From Geosiphon pyriformis (taxonomy: Eukaryota > Glomeromycota > Glomeromycetes > Archaeosporales > Geosiphonaceae), in assembly GCA_016748015.1 (NCBI GenBank), contig JAAOMT010000603.1, positions 288,373 to 352,372 of the forward strand: a DNA stretch of 64,000 nt, given 5' to 3'. The notes under the pieces were generated by a model, which was not told the origin of the DNA, searched no databases, and was given only the letters and a program-made list of their open reading frames with translations. Both the position numbers and the translations under genes were made by a program. Below, in pieces: positions 35,701 through 48,000 of this stretch. Within the stretch, counting starts at the first letter, position 1, and each line of letters starts with the position of its first letter.

Positions 35701-35953
35701 GACACACTTATTAAAAAATAGAGGGAGCTGACAAACTCAAACCTGAACACAAACAGTTCAATTTATCCAAAATAGACTCAACCAAAACTTCCAAAGCCAT
35801 CATCTTGGATTCCAAACCACTGATCTTGGTGGTCAAAACCTTAGAACTGCTCAAACTCAAGCCAGTAGTTGTATCATTGACAACCTGAGAAGGAAGGGCA
35901 AAAATTACTAAAGCATCATCCAAAACCATATCTATATCCAAACTAGAAACCAC
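35701..35953 (-). pseudogene. LINE ORF1-like end, left of second LTR element
   Basis: The minus frame reads SSLDIDMVLDD...LESKMMALEVLVESILDKLN (coiled-coil-like heptads). Its upstream continuation lies at 39864-39930 (KLGSMELVFP...), beyond the second element. Confidence 0.75.
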
Positions 35954-36912
35954 TGTTACAGGTGATTATTTGGGGTCTCAAATCAAATAACAAACCCATA
36001 ACTTGGTGCTCAATTAATATAATTAGTGTTGGTATCTCTGAAGGTGTTGTTTTATCTGAAGGTTTGGTGGATCTGAAGATTTTGTTGTGGAGTTCTTTGT
36101 ATAATAGACAGAGATTTAATTGTTGTCTTTCCCATAGTCTCCCAGAATCACAATTCTGTCAAATTTTTTTCTCAGTATGGTGGCTGGTAATCTTGGCAGA
36201 GATGTTCTTCTGGTAAGCTATCCTTAAATTCTCAATTCCAATACCCTTTCTTTGGAGTCTTTTATCAGGCTATCTTTGATATCAATAACTTAATGCTTAA
36301 CTCTTTAATTAATTTAGTGAATAACAAAAGAAAATAAAAGAAAATAAAGAAATAAAGAAAATAAAATAAGAAATAAGTATTCTGTCAATAGCTGTGATTA
36401 AGAGCTATTGTGCCAGTAAGTTAAGTAGTAGATAATAACATTAATATGGAAGTGATTTCACTTTAAGTTATAGTATTCTATCTTTTGAAGGAAGAATATT
36501 TAATAATTATGACCTGTGAATCTAATTGACTCTGAGAGTCCTACTGACTCTCAGTCTTCTTAATTTTGAGCCTAATTGACTAATTTTCTAACTTCTGATA
36601 CTATTGCTATATATACATAATTTGAGTTCTATGAGATTGCTCATATTTTCGAACAATGTTCTATAATTTCTCAAGCAATGCTCACATTGCTGAGTAATAT
36701 GCTATGATTTTTGATATTGCTCTACATTGCTGAGCAATGTGCCTGTAATTTCTGACAATATGCTCATTGCTAAACAATGTGCCGTAATTCTCTGACAATG
36801 CTTCACATTACTGAGCAATGTGCTCACATGCTAAATACTATTCTCTTATTGGTCTATTTTCTCTATCTGTTTTTTTCTACTATTTTCTTGTATTCTTTTT
36901 CTATGAGTAACA
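35954..36912 (-). repeat. second element 3' LTR
   Basis: TGTTACAGG...GAGTAACA, 959 bp. It carries four to five imperfect palindromic units of the CATTGCTGAGCAATGTG type between 36650 and 36835. Differences from the other LTR are mostly transitions plus A/AAAAT-run length. Confidence 0.9.
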
Positions 36913-36989
36913 TTATTTCCTCCTTTAATATTGAGCTCCTGCAAAATTTTCTAAATTTCTCTTTTGTATCAATGTTGTTGCTGTAATTT

Positions 36990-37490
36990 CTATTGCTATT
37001 TGTAAATCTAATTTTATACGTAACTGGGATTTTTAACTATAGCAGTCTGTCCAGAATATCAATTTCAAATTTTGCATTTGTATTATGTGCATGTTCAGAC
37101 ATAATGCTTTCATTATTATCACTGAATTTAGTTAATTCTTGCTCCATTGTAAGATCTAGAAGCATGATATATTGTTTGGTATTTGAAGTGGAATTTGAAT
37201 TTGTTGTTGGTGGAGTTTGAATCGTCATTGTTATTAGCAGAGTTTGAATCATTGTTGTCATTAGCAGAGTTTGAATCATTGTTGTTATTAGCAGAGTTTG
37301 AATTGTTGTTGTCATTAGTGAAGTTTGAATTATTGTTGTCATCAGCAGAGTTTGAATTATTGCTGTCATTAATGGCATTTGAATCATTGCTGTTATCAGT
37401 AGAGTTTAAATCGGGATTAAGTTTCAATTCTGATTTCCATTTGTTCTCACTGATTGGCTCTTCTTCAAATATATGACACATGGGAGTAGA
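36990..37490 (-). pseudogene. dUTPase-type polyprotein fragment with Asn/Ser/Asp repeats
   Basis: The minus strand reads an acidic start EEEPISENKWKS, then repeats of the type NDNNNSNSANN (18-bp units, 37200-37400), then, in a shifted frame, IMLLDLTMEQELTKFSDNN and HAHNTNAKFEI. The latter resembles the lead-in and motif 1 (HxxDAGFD) of the retroelement dUTPase, with Asp and Gly lost by G-to-A changes. Confidence 0.6.
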
Positions 37491-37499
37491 TTGTGACTA

Positions 37500-38740
37500 C
37501 ATCCCAATATTCTGACTCAAGGCCATTAGGTGAGTTTTTTTGATTTATTGGTACTGTGGGAATTAGGTAAGTTTCCTTGTATGATAGCAGTGTTTGAAAT
37601 TTATCAGACTTTGAATGTTTGGGTTTTTGAATAATTCCTGGAGTTTGAATTGCTAGAGATTTAACAAGTTTTATCGATAGTAAGTTTCTTTGTATGATAA
37701 TAGAGTTGGAATTATCAGGTTTCGAATGTTTGGGTTTTTTAACGATTGGGTCTTGAATAATCGGAGTTTTAACAAGTTTTAACAAGTTTATCAAAAGTAA
37801 GTTTCGAATGTTTGGGGTTTTAACAATCAGGTTGGAGTTTTAATTTAATGAGTTTTAATGAGTTTATTAATGGTAATTTTCGAATGTTCGGGGTTTTTAA
37901 TGATCGGGTTTTGAATAAACAGAGTTTTAATTTAACAAGTTTTTAATGAATTTATTAATGGTAATTTTTGAATGTTTGGGGTTTTAATGATCAGGTTTTG
38001 AATAATCAGAGTTTTAATTTAATGAGTTTTTTAACAAATTTATCAAAGGTAAGTTTCGAATGTTCGGAGTTTTAACAATTAAATTTTGAATAAACAAAGT
38101 TTTAATTTAATGAGTTTTTAACAAATTTATCAATAGTATGTTTCGAATGTTCAGGGTTTTAATGATCGGGTCTTGAATAATCAGAGTTTTAATTTAATGA
38201 GTTTTTAATGAATTTATCAATAGTAAGTTTCAAATGTTCAGGGTTTTAATGATCGAGTCTTGAATAATTGGAGTTTTAATTTAACAAGTTTTTAATGAAT
38301 TTATCAACGGTAAATTTTGAATGTTCAGAGTTTTAATGATCAGGTTTTGAATAAATGGAGTTTTAATTTAATGAATTTTTAATGAATTTATCAACAGTAA
38401 TTTTCGAATGTTCAGGGTTTTAATGATCAGGTTTTAAATAATCGGAGTTTTTAATTTAACAAGATTTAACAAATTTATCAATGGTAAGTTTCGAATGTTC
38501 AGGGTTTTAATTATTGGGTTTTGAATAATTGGAGTTTTAATTTAACGAGTTTTAACAAATTTCTCAACAGTAATTTTTGAATGTTTGGAGTTTTAATAAT
38601 TGGGTCTTAAATAATCGGAGTTTTAATTTTAACGAGTTTTTAACGAATTTATTAATGGTATGTTTTGAATGGTCAGAGTTTTAACAATCAGGTCTTGAAT
38701 AATTGGAGTTTTAATTTAATAAGTTTTTCAAAGGTAATAG
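37500..38740. repeat. ~87-bp minisatellite, about 11 regular units
   Basis: From 37797 to about 38735 units start GTAAGTTTCGAATGTTC and end AATTTATCAATG, about 87 bp each (29 codons). Two longer, more coding-like units precede at 37530-37796. Minus-strand reading gives repeats of KTPIIQDPI. Units differ by transitions and small indels. Confidence 0.88.
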
Positions 38741-38839
38741 TAAAATAAGGATTTCACAAATCCTAAGTAATTTTCTCTTGTTTTCTCTTGGTCTGCCACT
38801 TTCCTGCATGGTTGTTGCTGGTACTGATTCTCTGTTAGA

Positions 38840-38863
38840 TTATACCTCACAGGAAGCACCAAA
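38840..38863 (-). other. putative primer-binding site of second element
   Basis: Minus strand TTTGGTGCTTCCTGTGAGG directly inside the 5' LTR, sharing TTTGGTGCT with the other element. Confidence 0.5.
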
Positions 38864-39859
38864 TATTACAGGTGATTATTTGGGGTCTCAAATCAAATAA
38901 CAAACTCATAACTTGGTGTTTAATTAATATAATTGGTATTGGTATTTCTGAAAGTGTTGTTTTATTTGAAGATTTGGTAAATCTGAAGATTTTGTTGTGG
39001 AGTTTTTTGTATAATAGACAGAGATTTAATTGTTGTCTTCCTTGTAGCCTCCCGGAATTGCAATTTTATCAAATTTTTTTCTTAGTGTGGTGGCCAGTAA
39101 TCTTGGCAGAGATGCTCTTCTGGTAAGCTATCTTTAAATTTTCAATTCTGATACCCTTTTTTTGAGGTCTTTTACCAGACTATTCTTGATGTCAATAACT
39201 TAGCACTTAACTTTTTAATCAATTTAGTGAATAACAAAAGAAAATAAAATAAAATAAAAAAAATAAAAAAAAATAAAAAAAAATAAAAAAATAAAAAAAT
39301 AAAAAAAATAAAATAAGAAATAAGTATCCTGTCAATAACTGTGATTAAGAGCTATTGTGCCAGCAGATTAAGTAGTGGATAATAACATTAATATGAGAGT
39401 AATTTCACTTCAAATTATAGTATTCTATCTTTTAAAGGAAAGATATTTAATAATTATGATCTGTGAGTCTAATTGACTTTGAGAGTCCTACTGACTCTCA
39501 GTCTTCTTAATTTTGAGCCTAATTGACTAATTTTCTAACTTCTGATACTATTGCTATATATACATAATTTGAGTTTTATGAGATTGCTCACATTCTCGAG
39601 CAATGTTCTATAATTTCTCAAGCAATGCTCACATTGCTGAGCAATATGCCATGATTTCTGACATTGTTTCACATTGCTGAGCAATATGCCTGTAATTTTT
39701 GACAATATGTTCATTGCTGAACAATGTGCTGTAATTCTTTGACAATGCTTCACATTATTGAACAATGTGCTCACATGCTAAATACTATTTTTTTATTGGT
39801 CTATTTTCTCTATCTGTTTTTTTCTACTATTTTCTTGTATTCTTTTTCTATGAGTAACA
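38864..39859 (-). repeat. second element 5' LTR
   Basis: 996 bp. The outer start reads TATTAC where the partner has TGTTAC (a G-to-A change). It contains an expanded A/AAAAT run at 39235-39315 absent in that form from the partner. Confidence 0.9.
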
Positions 39860-39863
39860 CCAC

Positions 39864-39930
39864 AGACACAAAAACCACTGGAGGAAGAATAACAGATGTG
39901 ACCACTGGGAACACCAATTCCATAGAACCC
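39864..39930 (-). pseudogene. 5'-most surviving LINE segment (ORF1-like)
   Basis: Reads KLGSMELVFPVVTSVILPP and continues in frame into 35953. It begins abruptly at the target duplication, so the LINE was 5'-truncated on insertion. Confidence 0.7.
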
Positions 39931-39944
39931 AATTTTTTGTATTT
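39931..39944. repeat. LINE target-site duplication, right copy
   Basis: AATTTTTTGTATTT, identical to 21136-21149. Confidence 0.8.
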
Positions 39945-40839
39945 GAATATTAAATATGTTTTTTGTAAAAAATTAAAATCATTTAAAAAACTATTTTGCT
40001 TACTTATTTTGATTTTTGAAAAAAAATTTTTAGTATTTTTTTGGTTTTTTTTAATATTATAGTCTTTGCTTAATTATGTTAAAAATAATTGGTTTTATGT
40101 AAAAATTTTGTTTTTTAAAGATAATATAAAAAAACTATAAAAATTTTAAAAATACAAAGTTTATACATGTTAAATTTATTGATTTTATTTTAAAGTGTTA
40201 TTATTATTTATAAAAAAATTTGTTTAATTATTATATATTAAATATAAAAAAACAAGATTTATAAATAACAATATTAATTTATATTATAAAATAAAATATA
40301 TTGCTAAATATCTATTTAAAGATATTATTTATTTATTAAATATTGATAAATATGGTTTATTTGCTTTTAATTATTGTAAAAAATATCTGTTTTTTTAAAT
40401 ATTAATAATAATATATTTGTTATTATAAATATATAGTATAATTTTAATTGGTCTAAATAATTAATAATATGTAAATAATATATTAATTATATTTATTTTA
40501 GAATATTTATTGTTGTATTGTAATAAATAATAGTTGAATTTTATGTATTAATAATAAAAATAATAATTTAAATTTTATTTAATATTATTTATTTAAAATT
40601 TTTTTAATAACTTGTAATAATTACTTAGATATTATTAAAAATAATAATTTTTTAAAAAAAAAACAAGTTTTTATTTAACTATTACAATTTTTGAAATCAA
40701 ATAATTTATTAAATTAATTAATTAAAGTTATATATTAAAAGATTCTGTCTTTCACCACAATACTCTTTATTTACATTTTTAATTAAAATTTAATATATTA
40801 AGTAATTTAACTATATATTAAAATTAGCTTTGACAAATA

Positions 40840-40879
<40 letters not shown>

Positions 40880-41165
40880 ATTATTATTTAAATAAAAAAT
40901 AAATATTATTTATAATTAAATTTAAATTAAGCACTATAATTAGTATAGTTATAATAAAATTAATATAAATATTAAAAAAAACTAAGTAATAAAAAAAATA
41001 AATTTTAAAATAAAATTAATGTTTTAAAAAAAATTAAAATAAATAACTTTTTTTAATATTTTAAAAAAGTTAATAGCTTTAAATTAAAAAATTATTAATT
41101 TGCTTTTTTGGTTTTTTTATTATTTAAATAGATATAAAAAAATTAACATAAAAAATATATTTTTT
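39945..41165. repeat. AT-rich block right of the LINE
   Basis: Continuation of the DNA that ended at 21149 before the LINE inserted. It contains an (ATT)n array at about 40841-40876. No gene is seen. Confidence 0.6.
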
Positions 41166-43405
41166 TTTTATTAAGTTTATCAAGTATGATCTAACTACTA
41201 CTTAGTACTTTAAAACAAATTAAATATAATTTACATACTTTTTACATATAACCAGTTATTCGAACCAGTTTAGGCTATACTACATTGTTACAACAGAAGA
41301 AAACTTACTTAAAGCCAACATTTTTTAAATTACATTAAATAATCTAATACTATAAAAAATTAATTTAACCAGTTATTTAGCTGTTTTTAAAGAATCAGTT
41401 TTAATACTATTGGGCTCATGTGTCTAAAGGAACATCAAATTAGAAAATGTATCATTATTAATGCCAATTGAAAAATTTAAATTATTAAACATATTAATAT
41501 CATCTATATAGTACTTTTTTTTCAACAAAACTACTTTTTTTTCCAACTTACCAATAATTTTGTTAAAAAAAACCCAGATAAATCATAAGTTCACTAATCT
41601 TAAAACTAAAAACACTGCTTAAAACTAAATTACCATTAATAAACTATTTAAATATAATAATCAAGAAACCAACAGACTTAACAATTAATCCAACCAATTC
41701 AAAAAGTTTGATCAAATTAGATTCCAAAAAAAACAACCAAAACAGCACCAAAAAATTACCAATAATAGCTAAAAAAATGGCAGAAGTTATTAAAAGTGGA
41801 AATTTAAAAGAGTTCAAAAGAGCAGAAGCTTTGGTATAAGACTTAGAATCTATAAAACATAATGTAAATACTTTAAAAGTTTTGAAAGGGAAAGATAAAG
41901 ACACCTTATAATCCACAACTAGTTAGTTTACTTTTTGACACCTAAAACAATATTAATAATCAAGAGTTTTTTACCAAATATAATATTTTTTAGCATATCA
42001 GTTTTGTTTATAACAGTATATAAATTTACTTAAAATCCAAATATAATTAAAGCAAATTAAAAACAATAACCAGAATTAAAAAAGCAAGAAATAAAACATA
42101 TCTGATTATTAACTTAAAAAATCATATTATTAATTTCAAAGACAATATAGCCAGAAAAAAATTTGATTAATTTGGCCTTAAATTTATCATAAAATATAAT
42201 AGTCTTATTTTGATTTACTAAAAAGAAGATCTTAATATTATTTTTACTTACCAAAACTGATTAATAATTCAAGATAAATATAACAAAGTCTAGTTTCTTA
42301 AAATAAACAACCACATATTTCCAAACATTAGTAGGCTTTAATATTATATAAACAACTTTATTAATACATTAAGAGCTGTCTTAATGTCAACAACAGACAC
42401 ACTCAAAAGCATATTATGTAGCAAAACAATAGCAGAAAAAAAACCAGACTCAAAAATTATTACAGACTTGGCAATTTTAAGAGTGGCTAAATAAACAAAG
42501 CTTGTAAGCTCAACTAAAAAAGCAGTTTTCAAAGACTCTTAAGAAGCAAACTCCATACAAAAGAGCTTTATATTGTTTTTTAATATTGATTTTATATCCA
42601 AAAAACTATGCACAGACTGGAAAACAGTTTTAACATAAGTCAATTTGATCTTGAAAGTAGTATCAGATACCAGAATAGAGACTATTTACCCAGCAAATTT
42701 TTGACAACTAAAAATAGTTTTCTAAGTACCACTAATGACAACACCAGAAACTAGCAAAAAAGATAATTCAATTTCTATTTGGTTAATTTAATTCTTAAAA
42801 ACAGTTAACTCCATAAGAAATAATTGTTTTGCTTCTAAAATTAATAATAATTTGTTAAAAGACATCATATTTGACAATATAACTAGTAATTAATTTTGGT
42901 CTATCTTGAATAATATGCTGGATGATACAATAGAAATCTTATCTAAAATTTTATTAGAAACCACAAAAAAATTTGGTGTAACAATAATAGAAATAAGCAA
43001 CTGTTCTCACTTTTTTAATCTTTGGTTTTTTAATCATATTTTTTAAAGAGATAGTGTTAATAACACCAAATATAAAAGCTAAAAAGAAAAAAACCAGCTT
43101 GTTGACTGGTTTGTTATTAAAAACTTTTAGGCTTTTAGTTAAAGTAGAGACAATATTGAAACTAATATATGTGTGTCTTTTTGAAAGAATTTTAATTGAT
43201 AAAAAACTAGTTAAAAATAAAAAAAATGTTTTAGTAGTTATTAAAAACAGCTTTTTACAATTACTAGATAAGAGAAAAACTTCTAAAACGTTTTGTTTAG
43301 TTGCTTCTATTACAAAAAAAACTTCTCTGGATGAAATTTTGTAAAATACCAAAGAAAAAGTATTAGTTATAGCTTTTTTACTCTTTGTTTTAATTATAAT
43401 CATAA
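41166..43405 (-). repeat. eroded LINE-like copy B (best preserved)
   Basis: Less AT-rich than its surroundings. Minus frames give ORF1-like pieces: SKSYTKASALLNS and LESNLIKLFELVGLIVKSVG (41644-41916), VELTSFVYLATLKIAKSVI (42344-42532) and a longer open piece at 42954-43403. The end at 41200-41275 resembles the nested LINE 3' end, with only transition differences over a 25-bp core. No complete frame survives. Confidence 0.6.
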
Positions 43406-44269
43406 AATTAAGAAAACAAAGAATTTTAAAAAATATTATTATATTAATTTATGATTTATAATTTGATATTATAATTGCTTAATATTATTTGAAGATTTTG
43501 GTTTTAAGTTTTTTTTATAAAAAACAAAAAATCAATAATTAAATAATTTTTAATATTTAATATTTAACTTTTTTAATATAATAATTAATTTATTCTGGTG
43601 TTTTGTATTTTTTCAATAAATATTTAATTTTTAATAAGTTAATTTTATATTTATGTTTTGTGTTTTTTATTAAACAACTTTTAATATTATAATCTTAATT
43701 TTTTTTAATTAATTAATTCAACAAAAAAATAACAACAAAAAAAATAAAAAAAGATAGTATTTTATTAATAATTATATTTAAAAGCTATTAGTCTATATAT
43801 TAGAGTTTGTAAATTTATGTTTTTAATATTTGTTGTTTTTTTAAAAATAATATAAACTAAATAAGTAATTTAACAAAAATAAATATAAAGTTTTTTTTTG
43901 ATTTAAATAATAAATATATTTAATATTTAAGTTGTAAATTCAGTTTTATATTATTAAATAAATAAATTTTAAATTATAAGTTTTTATTATTATTATTATA
44001 TAAAATATATTTTTTAATAAAATAATTAATATTAAAATACTTTTTTTTATTAAAAAAACTTATTATTAAATTTTATATTTTATTTATTTTTAAAACTTAA
44101 AATTAATAAATAAATAATTTTAATTTTAAATTTCAAATATTAAAATCCAAATTTAAACTTTAATTTAGATTTAAATTTAATTATTTAAAAATAACAACTT
44201 ATAAAACTATAAAAATATACAATATTTTTTTATTATGTTTTAATAAAATGTAATTTAATTATTATTCAA

Positions 44270-45900
44270 TATAATATAATATTAAAATATTTTAAATTAA
44301 ATATAGCTTACATATTTTTTGTATATAATTAATTATTTAAATTAATTAAAACCAAACTATATTAAATTTACAAAAAAAACTTATTCAAATTAGTTATTTT
44401 ATATATAATAATAATTAAATTATTATTATTAAAAACTAAATTTGTTAGAAATTTAAAGCTTTTAAAAAATTATTTTTTTATTAAAAATATAACAATATTA
44501 TATATATTATTATCAAAAAATCATTTATAATATTTTTTTTAATTATAAAATTTTTTTTATTAATTTTTAAAAAATATAATATTTATTAACTTTATAATTA
44601 AAATAATTAAAAAACCAATAGATTTAATAATAAATTTAATTAACAATACCAATTTTATTAATTTAAATTTCAAAAAAACCAATTTAGAATTTATAGTAAA
44701 ATAATAATAACAGAAAAAAAAAATCAAAAAATTACAGTTTTTATATAAAATTTTATATCAATAAAACAATTTTTAAAAAATAAATAAAATATTTTATATT
44801 TAAAAACCAAATAATCTAAATATTAATATTTAAAATAATATTAACAACCAAAAATTTTTACTAAATAATATTTTTTTAAGATATTAATTTTAAAATATTA
44901 TTATTTAGATTAATTTAAAAACCAAAAGTAATAATAATATATTTTAATCATTAAATATAATTAAAAAAACAATAAATAAAATAAATATAATATAAATCTA
45001 AAAAATTAACTTATTAATTTTAAAGACAATATAATCAGATAAAAAATTTATTAATTTAATTTTAATATATATTTTTTAAAATAATAATTTTTTTTTAATT
45101 TTAAGAAAAATTTTTAATACTGTTTTTTAATAAAAACTAATTAACAAGTCAATATAATATTTAAAAATACATAAGACTTAAAATATATTATATTATATTA
45201 TATTATATTATTATTAATTAATAAGTTTTAATTTAATACCAAAAATTTTATTAAAATATTATAAAAAATAATAATAACAAAAACAAAACTAAAACCAAAT
45301 ATTATAAAAAATTTTATAATTTTAAATAAGTTTAATTTATATAATAATATTTAAAAAAGTTTGAAATACAAATTTTTTACATCAAAAAATTATATAAAGA
45401 TTAAAATAAAGTTTCAAAATAAATTAATTTAATTTTTACAGTTTTATTAAACATTAAAATAAAAATGATTTATATAAAAAACTTTTAATAATTTGTAATA
45501 ATTTTTTAAATATTATTAAAAACAGTATTTTCAAAAATCAGAAAAAAAGTTTTATAAAAATTGATTAAAAAATCCAAATTTTTTTAAAATAAAAAAAACA
45601 AATTTACTTTTATAAAATTATATTAAAAAATTGGCTAAGTTAATAAGTTAAGTAAAAAAATTTATAAATAAAACAAAAATATTTTAATAAAAAGTTTTTA
45701 ATTATACAAAAAATAAGTATTGTAAAAAAAATCCAATTTTTTTTGGTTAATAATATAATATTCAAATAAATTTGACTGTTTTAATAATTTTTAACAATAA
45801 ATTTTTTTAACAAATTTTTTTGTATTTTTTGTAATTATTTTTGTATTTATTTAATTATAAATTTTTATTTTATTGTAAAAATTTAATTTTTGATTAATAA
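44270..45900 (-). repeat. eroded LINE-like copy C
   Basis: Aligns by eye with copy B: 44283-44350 with 41215-41285, and 45017-45060 with 42134-42178. C has A or T where B keeps G or C. Almost no GC remains. Confidence 0.6.
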
Positions 45901-45902
45901 TT

Positions 45903-45942
<40 letters not shown>
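45903..45942. repeat. (AAT)n microsatellite
   Basis: About twelve AAT units in the AT-rich block. Confidence 0.9.
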
Positions 45943-45945
<3 letters not shown>

Positions 45946-48000
45946 TTTGTTTAAGAATTTTTCAAGTTTAAAACAATAAAAATTTAATTATATTTATAAA
46001 AATACAAATTAAATTATTAATAACAATGAAAATTATAAATAATTTGGCTAAATAATAATTAAATTAATAATAAATATAATAAAAATTAAAAAAATTATGT
46101 TAATTTTAATTCAAATTTTAATTAATAAATTAATTACAAATTTTATTAATAATTAAGATATTGAAATTTTTTATAATATAAAAAAATATGTTAAATATTA
46201 TATTATGTTATAAAATACTTTAATAAATTTAGCAAATACATAAATTAAAACAAGATAGTTTTAGTTTAATATTTTAATAAATATTTAAAATTAGTTAAAA
46301 TTAAAGCAAAATTATTAATATCATATAAAATATAAAATATAAATGTAAATTTTTTAATAAAAAAATTTGAAAATTAATGTCAAATATTATATAATACTGA
46401 CCAAGAATTTTGTTTTTAAAAAATAATACAAAAGTTATTTAAGATTTTTAAAAATTAAAAGTTGGTTATTTTCAAAATTGTAAAATTAATAAGAAAATTT
46501 TAATTATTTTTTATAATTGTGTATGATTTTTTTGTTTTATACTTAAGGCTAATTGTAAAAGAGATGATTTTTATGAAATTAAGACATTTTGGCATAAATC
46601 GTTTTAGATATTTGTTTTTTATATATAGAAAACACATGAATTAAGTTTATTTTAATGCATATATATGTCTTATAAAAGTAAAGTTAATTAGATTGTTTTT
46701 TAAAATATTTTTTAATAATTGATCCAAAATTGAAACAAATTATAATTATTTCTAACATGTGAAAAATATTTTATTGGTCAATAATTTTGATTGGTTATCA
46801 TGTAAAATAAATAAATTATTAGTTAATAACTTAATTGGTTATTATATGAATAATATTCTATCGATTATTATACGAATTAATGGTTTACATTTTCTAAATT
46901 AGAAATGGTTGACTTGTAATTTGTAGTTTTGAAAAAAGATTATCCAAAGATAAAAGTAAATTTATAAGAAAGATTATACAAAAAATTTTGCATAAGCTGT
47001 TGTTTGGCCATTTTTTTCTTGCTTTAATGTTCACTAGAAAGTAAAATGAAATTTGGCCTATTTAAATACGTTTCTGTTTTTGAACATTCCTCAAAATTGG
47101 TGTACTAATTGCTAAGTTTTTCATGTATTCAAGTGATTTTAAATATTTGTCAATTGTGTAATATAAAATGTTTATTTCTTCTGTATCTATTTTCTTGTGA
47201 CAACTATCAACACCTTTTTTTTTAACATTTTATTGTACAGTTAATAGTAGATAGCTTAGCTTGGTAAGTTTATTTAATTTGATACCAAATGTTCACTCTC
47301 ATTTCCAAAAGTAAATTAACTATAGTTTGCTATGTTCTTTAACTGATAGGTTCATTTCTATTTTAAATTATATACAAAGCTGCATTCTTTATCATAGAAA
47401 AAAAAACAATTTGTGTTTATTTATAGTTCATTTAATGATATCAATACGGAATAGTTATGTTTTTTATGAATCGACTTGCTTTATTTTTATATTTCAACGA
47501 GTGCCATATTATTTATTTTTTAACTATATTTGATTTAAGTTATATGAATTGTTTATTATTTGATCCTAAGTAAGATTTAGTTAATTAATAATTGTTATTT
47601 TATCAATTTCTCCACCCACAGAAAGTTCGAATATTTTTATCCTTTAGTAAATTGAGCGTGGAGTAGATCTAAATGTTTATATTAATAGCTATATTTACAA
47701 TTTTTAGCTGGGTGGTTGATTCAATCTACTTGATTTAGGCTAATTTTCATAAAATCTAATCCGGGTCTTGATAACTTCAAAAGGCAATATCAAAGAATTA
47801 ATATTTTTAGATTTAATAGCAATCCTTAAAGTAATTTTTTCTTTTAAAAAATAGTTAGCATGATATAAATGTAATCTTAACTATATTTGATTTTAAGTTT
47901 TCCGATGATAGAATATTTAAGAATAAAATTAAGGGTAAAACTAAAAAACTAATCTATTCAAAAAAATTATTCTGCAAAGAAAAATAACTTTTTTCAAACA
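45943..48000. other. AT-rich to ordinary intergenic DNA
   Basis: AT content falls gradually from about 46500. No coding frame, RNA gene or repeat is recognised. The promoter of the next gene must lie near the right end. Confidence 0.4.

Larger units (their letters stand above)
35954..39859 (-). mobile_element. non-autonomous LTR element with dUTPase fragment and minisatellite
   Basis: LTRs at 35954-36912 and 38864-39859, with 4-bp target duplications CCAC at 35950-35953 and 39860-39863. The internal part is only 1.95 kb. On the minus strand it has a primer-binding-like site, ~1.2 kb of minisatellite, a fragment of a dUTPase-type gypsy polyprotein, and a polypurine tract AAAGGAGGAAATAA. No gag, RT or integrase remains, so it would have needed an autonomous partner. 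Confidence 0.85.
21150..39930 (-). mobile_element. 5'-truncated LINE, split by two LTR retroelements
   Basis: Non-LTR retrotransposon read on the minus strand from 39930 to 21150. Its own sequence is in three pieces: 39930-39864, 35953-31618 and 21879-21150, about 5.1 kb in total. A T-run at 21150-21159 is the poly(A) tail and a perfect 14-bp target duplication flanks the whole. Reading frames run across both interruptions. It contains the end of an ORF1-like region, AP endonuclease, reverse transcriptase, RNase H and a C-terminal domain, all carrying stops and substitutions, so it is not active. The type resembles abundant Rhizophagus LINEs (family resemblance from memory). Confidence 0.85.

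Noticed and set aside
37037-37476. Plus-strand Leu/Glu-rich repeat protein
   Set aside because: It is the complement of the Asn/Ser repeat of the decayed polyprotein; repeats keep all frames open.
37797-38735. 87-bp array as a CRISPR array
   Set aside because: Units are contiguous and degenerate with no unique spacers, and the genome is eukaryotic.
35954-39859. Second LTR element as a solo-LTR tandem or segmental duplication
   Set aside because: Perfect CCAC duplications outside, a primer-like site and a polypurine tract inside show an LTR retroelement.
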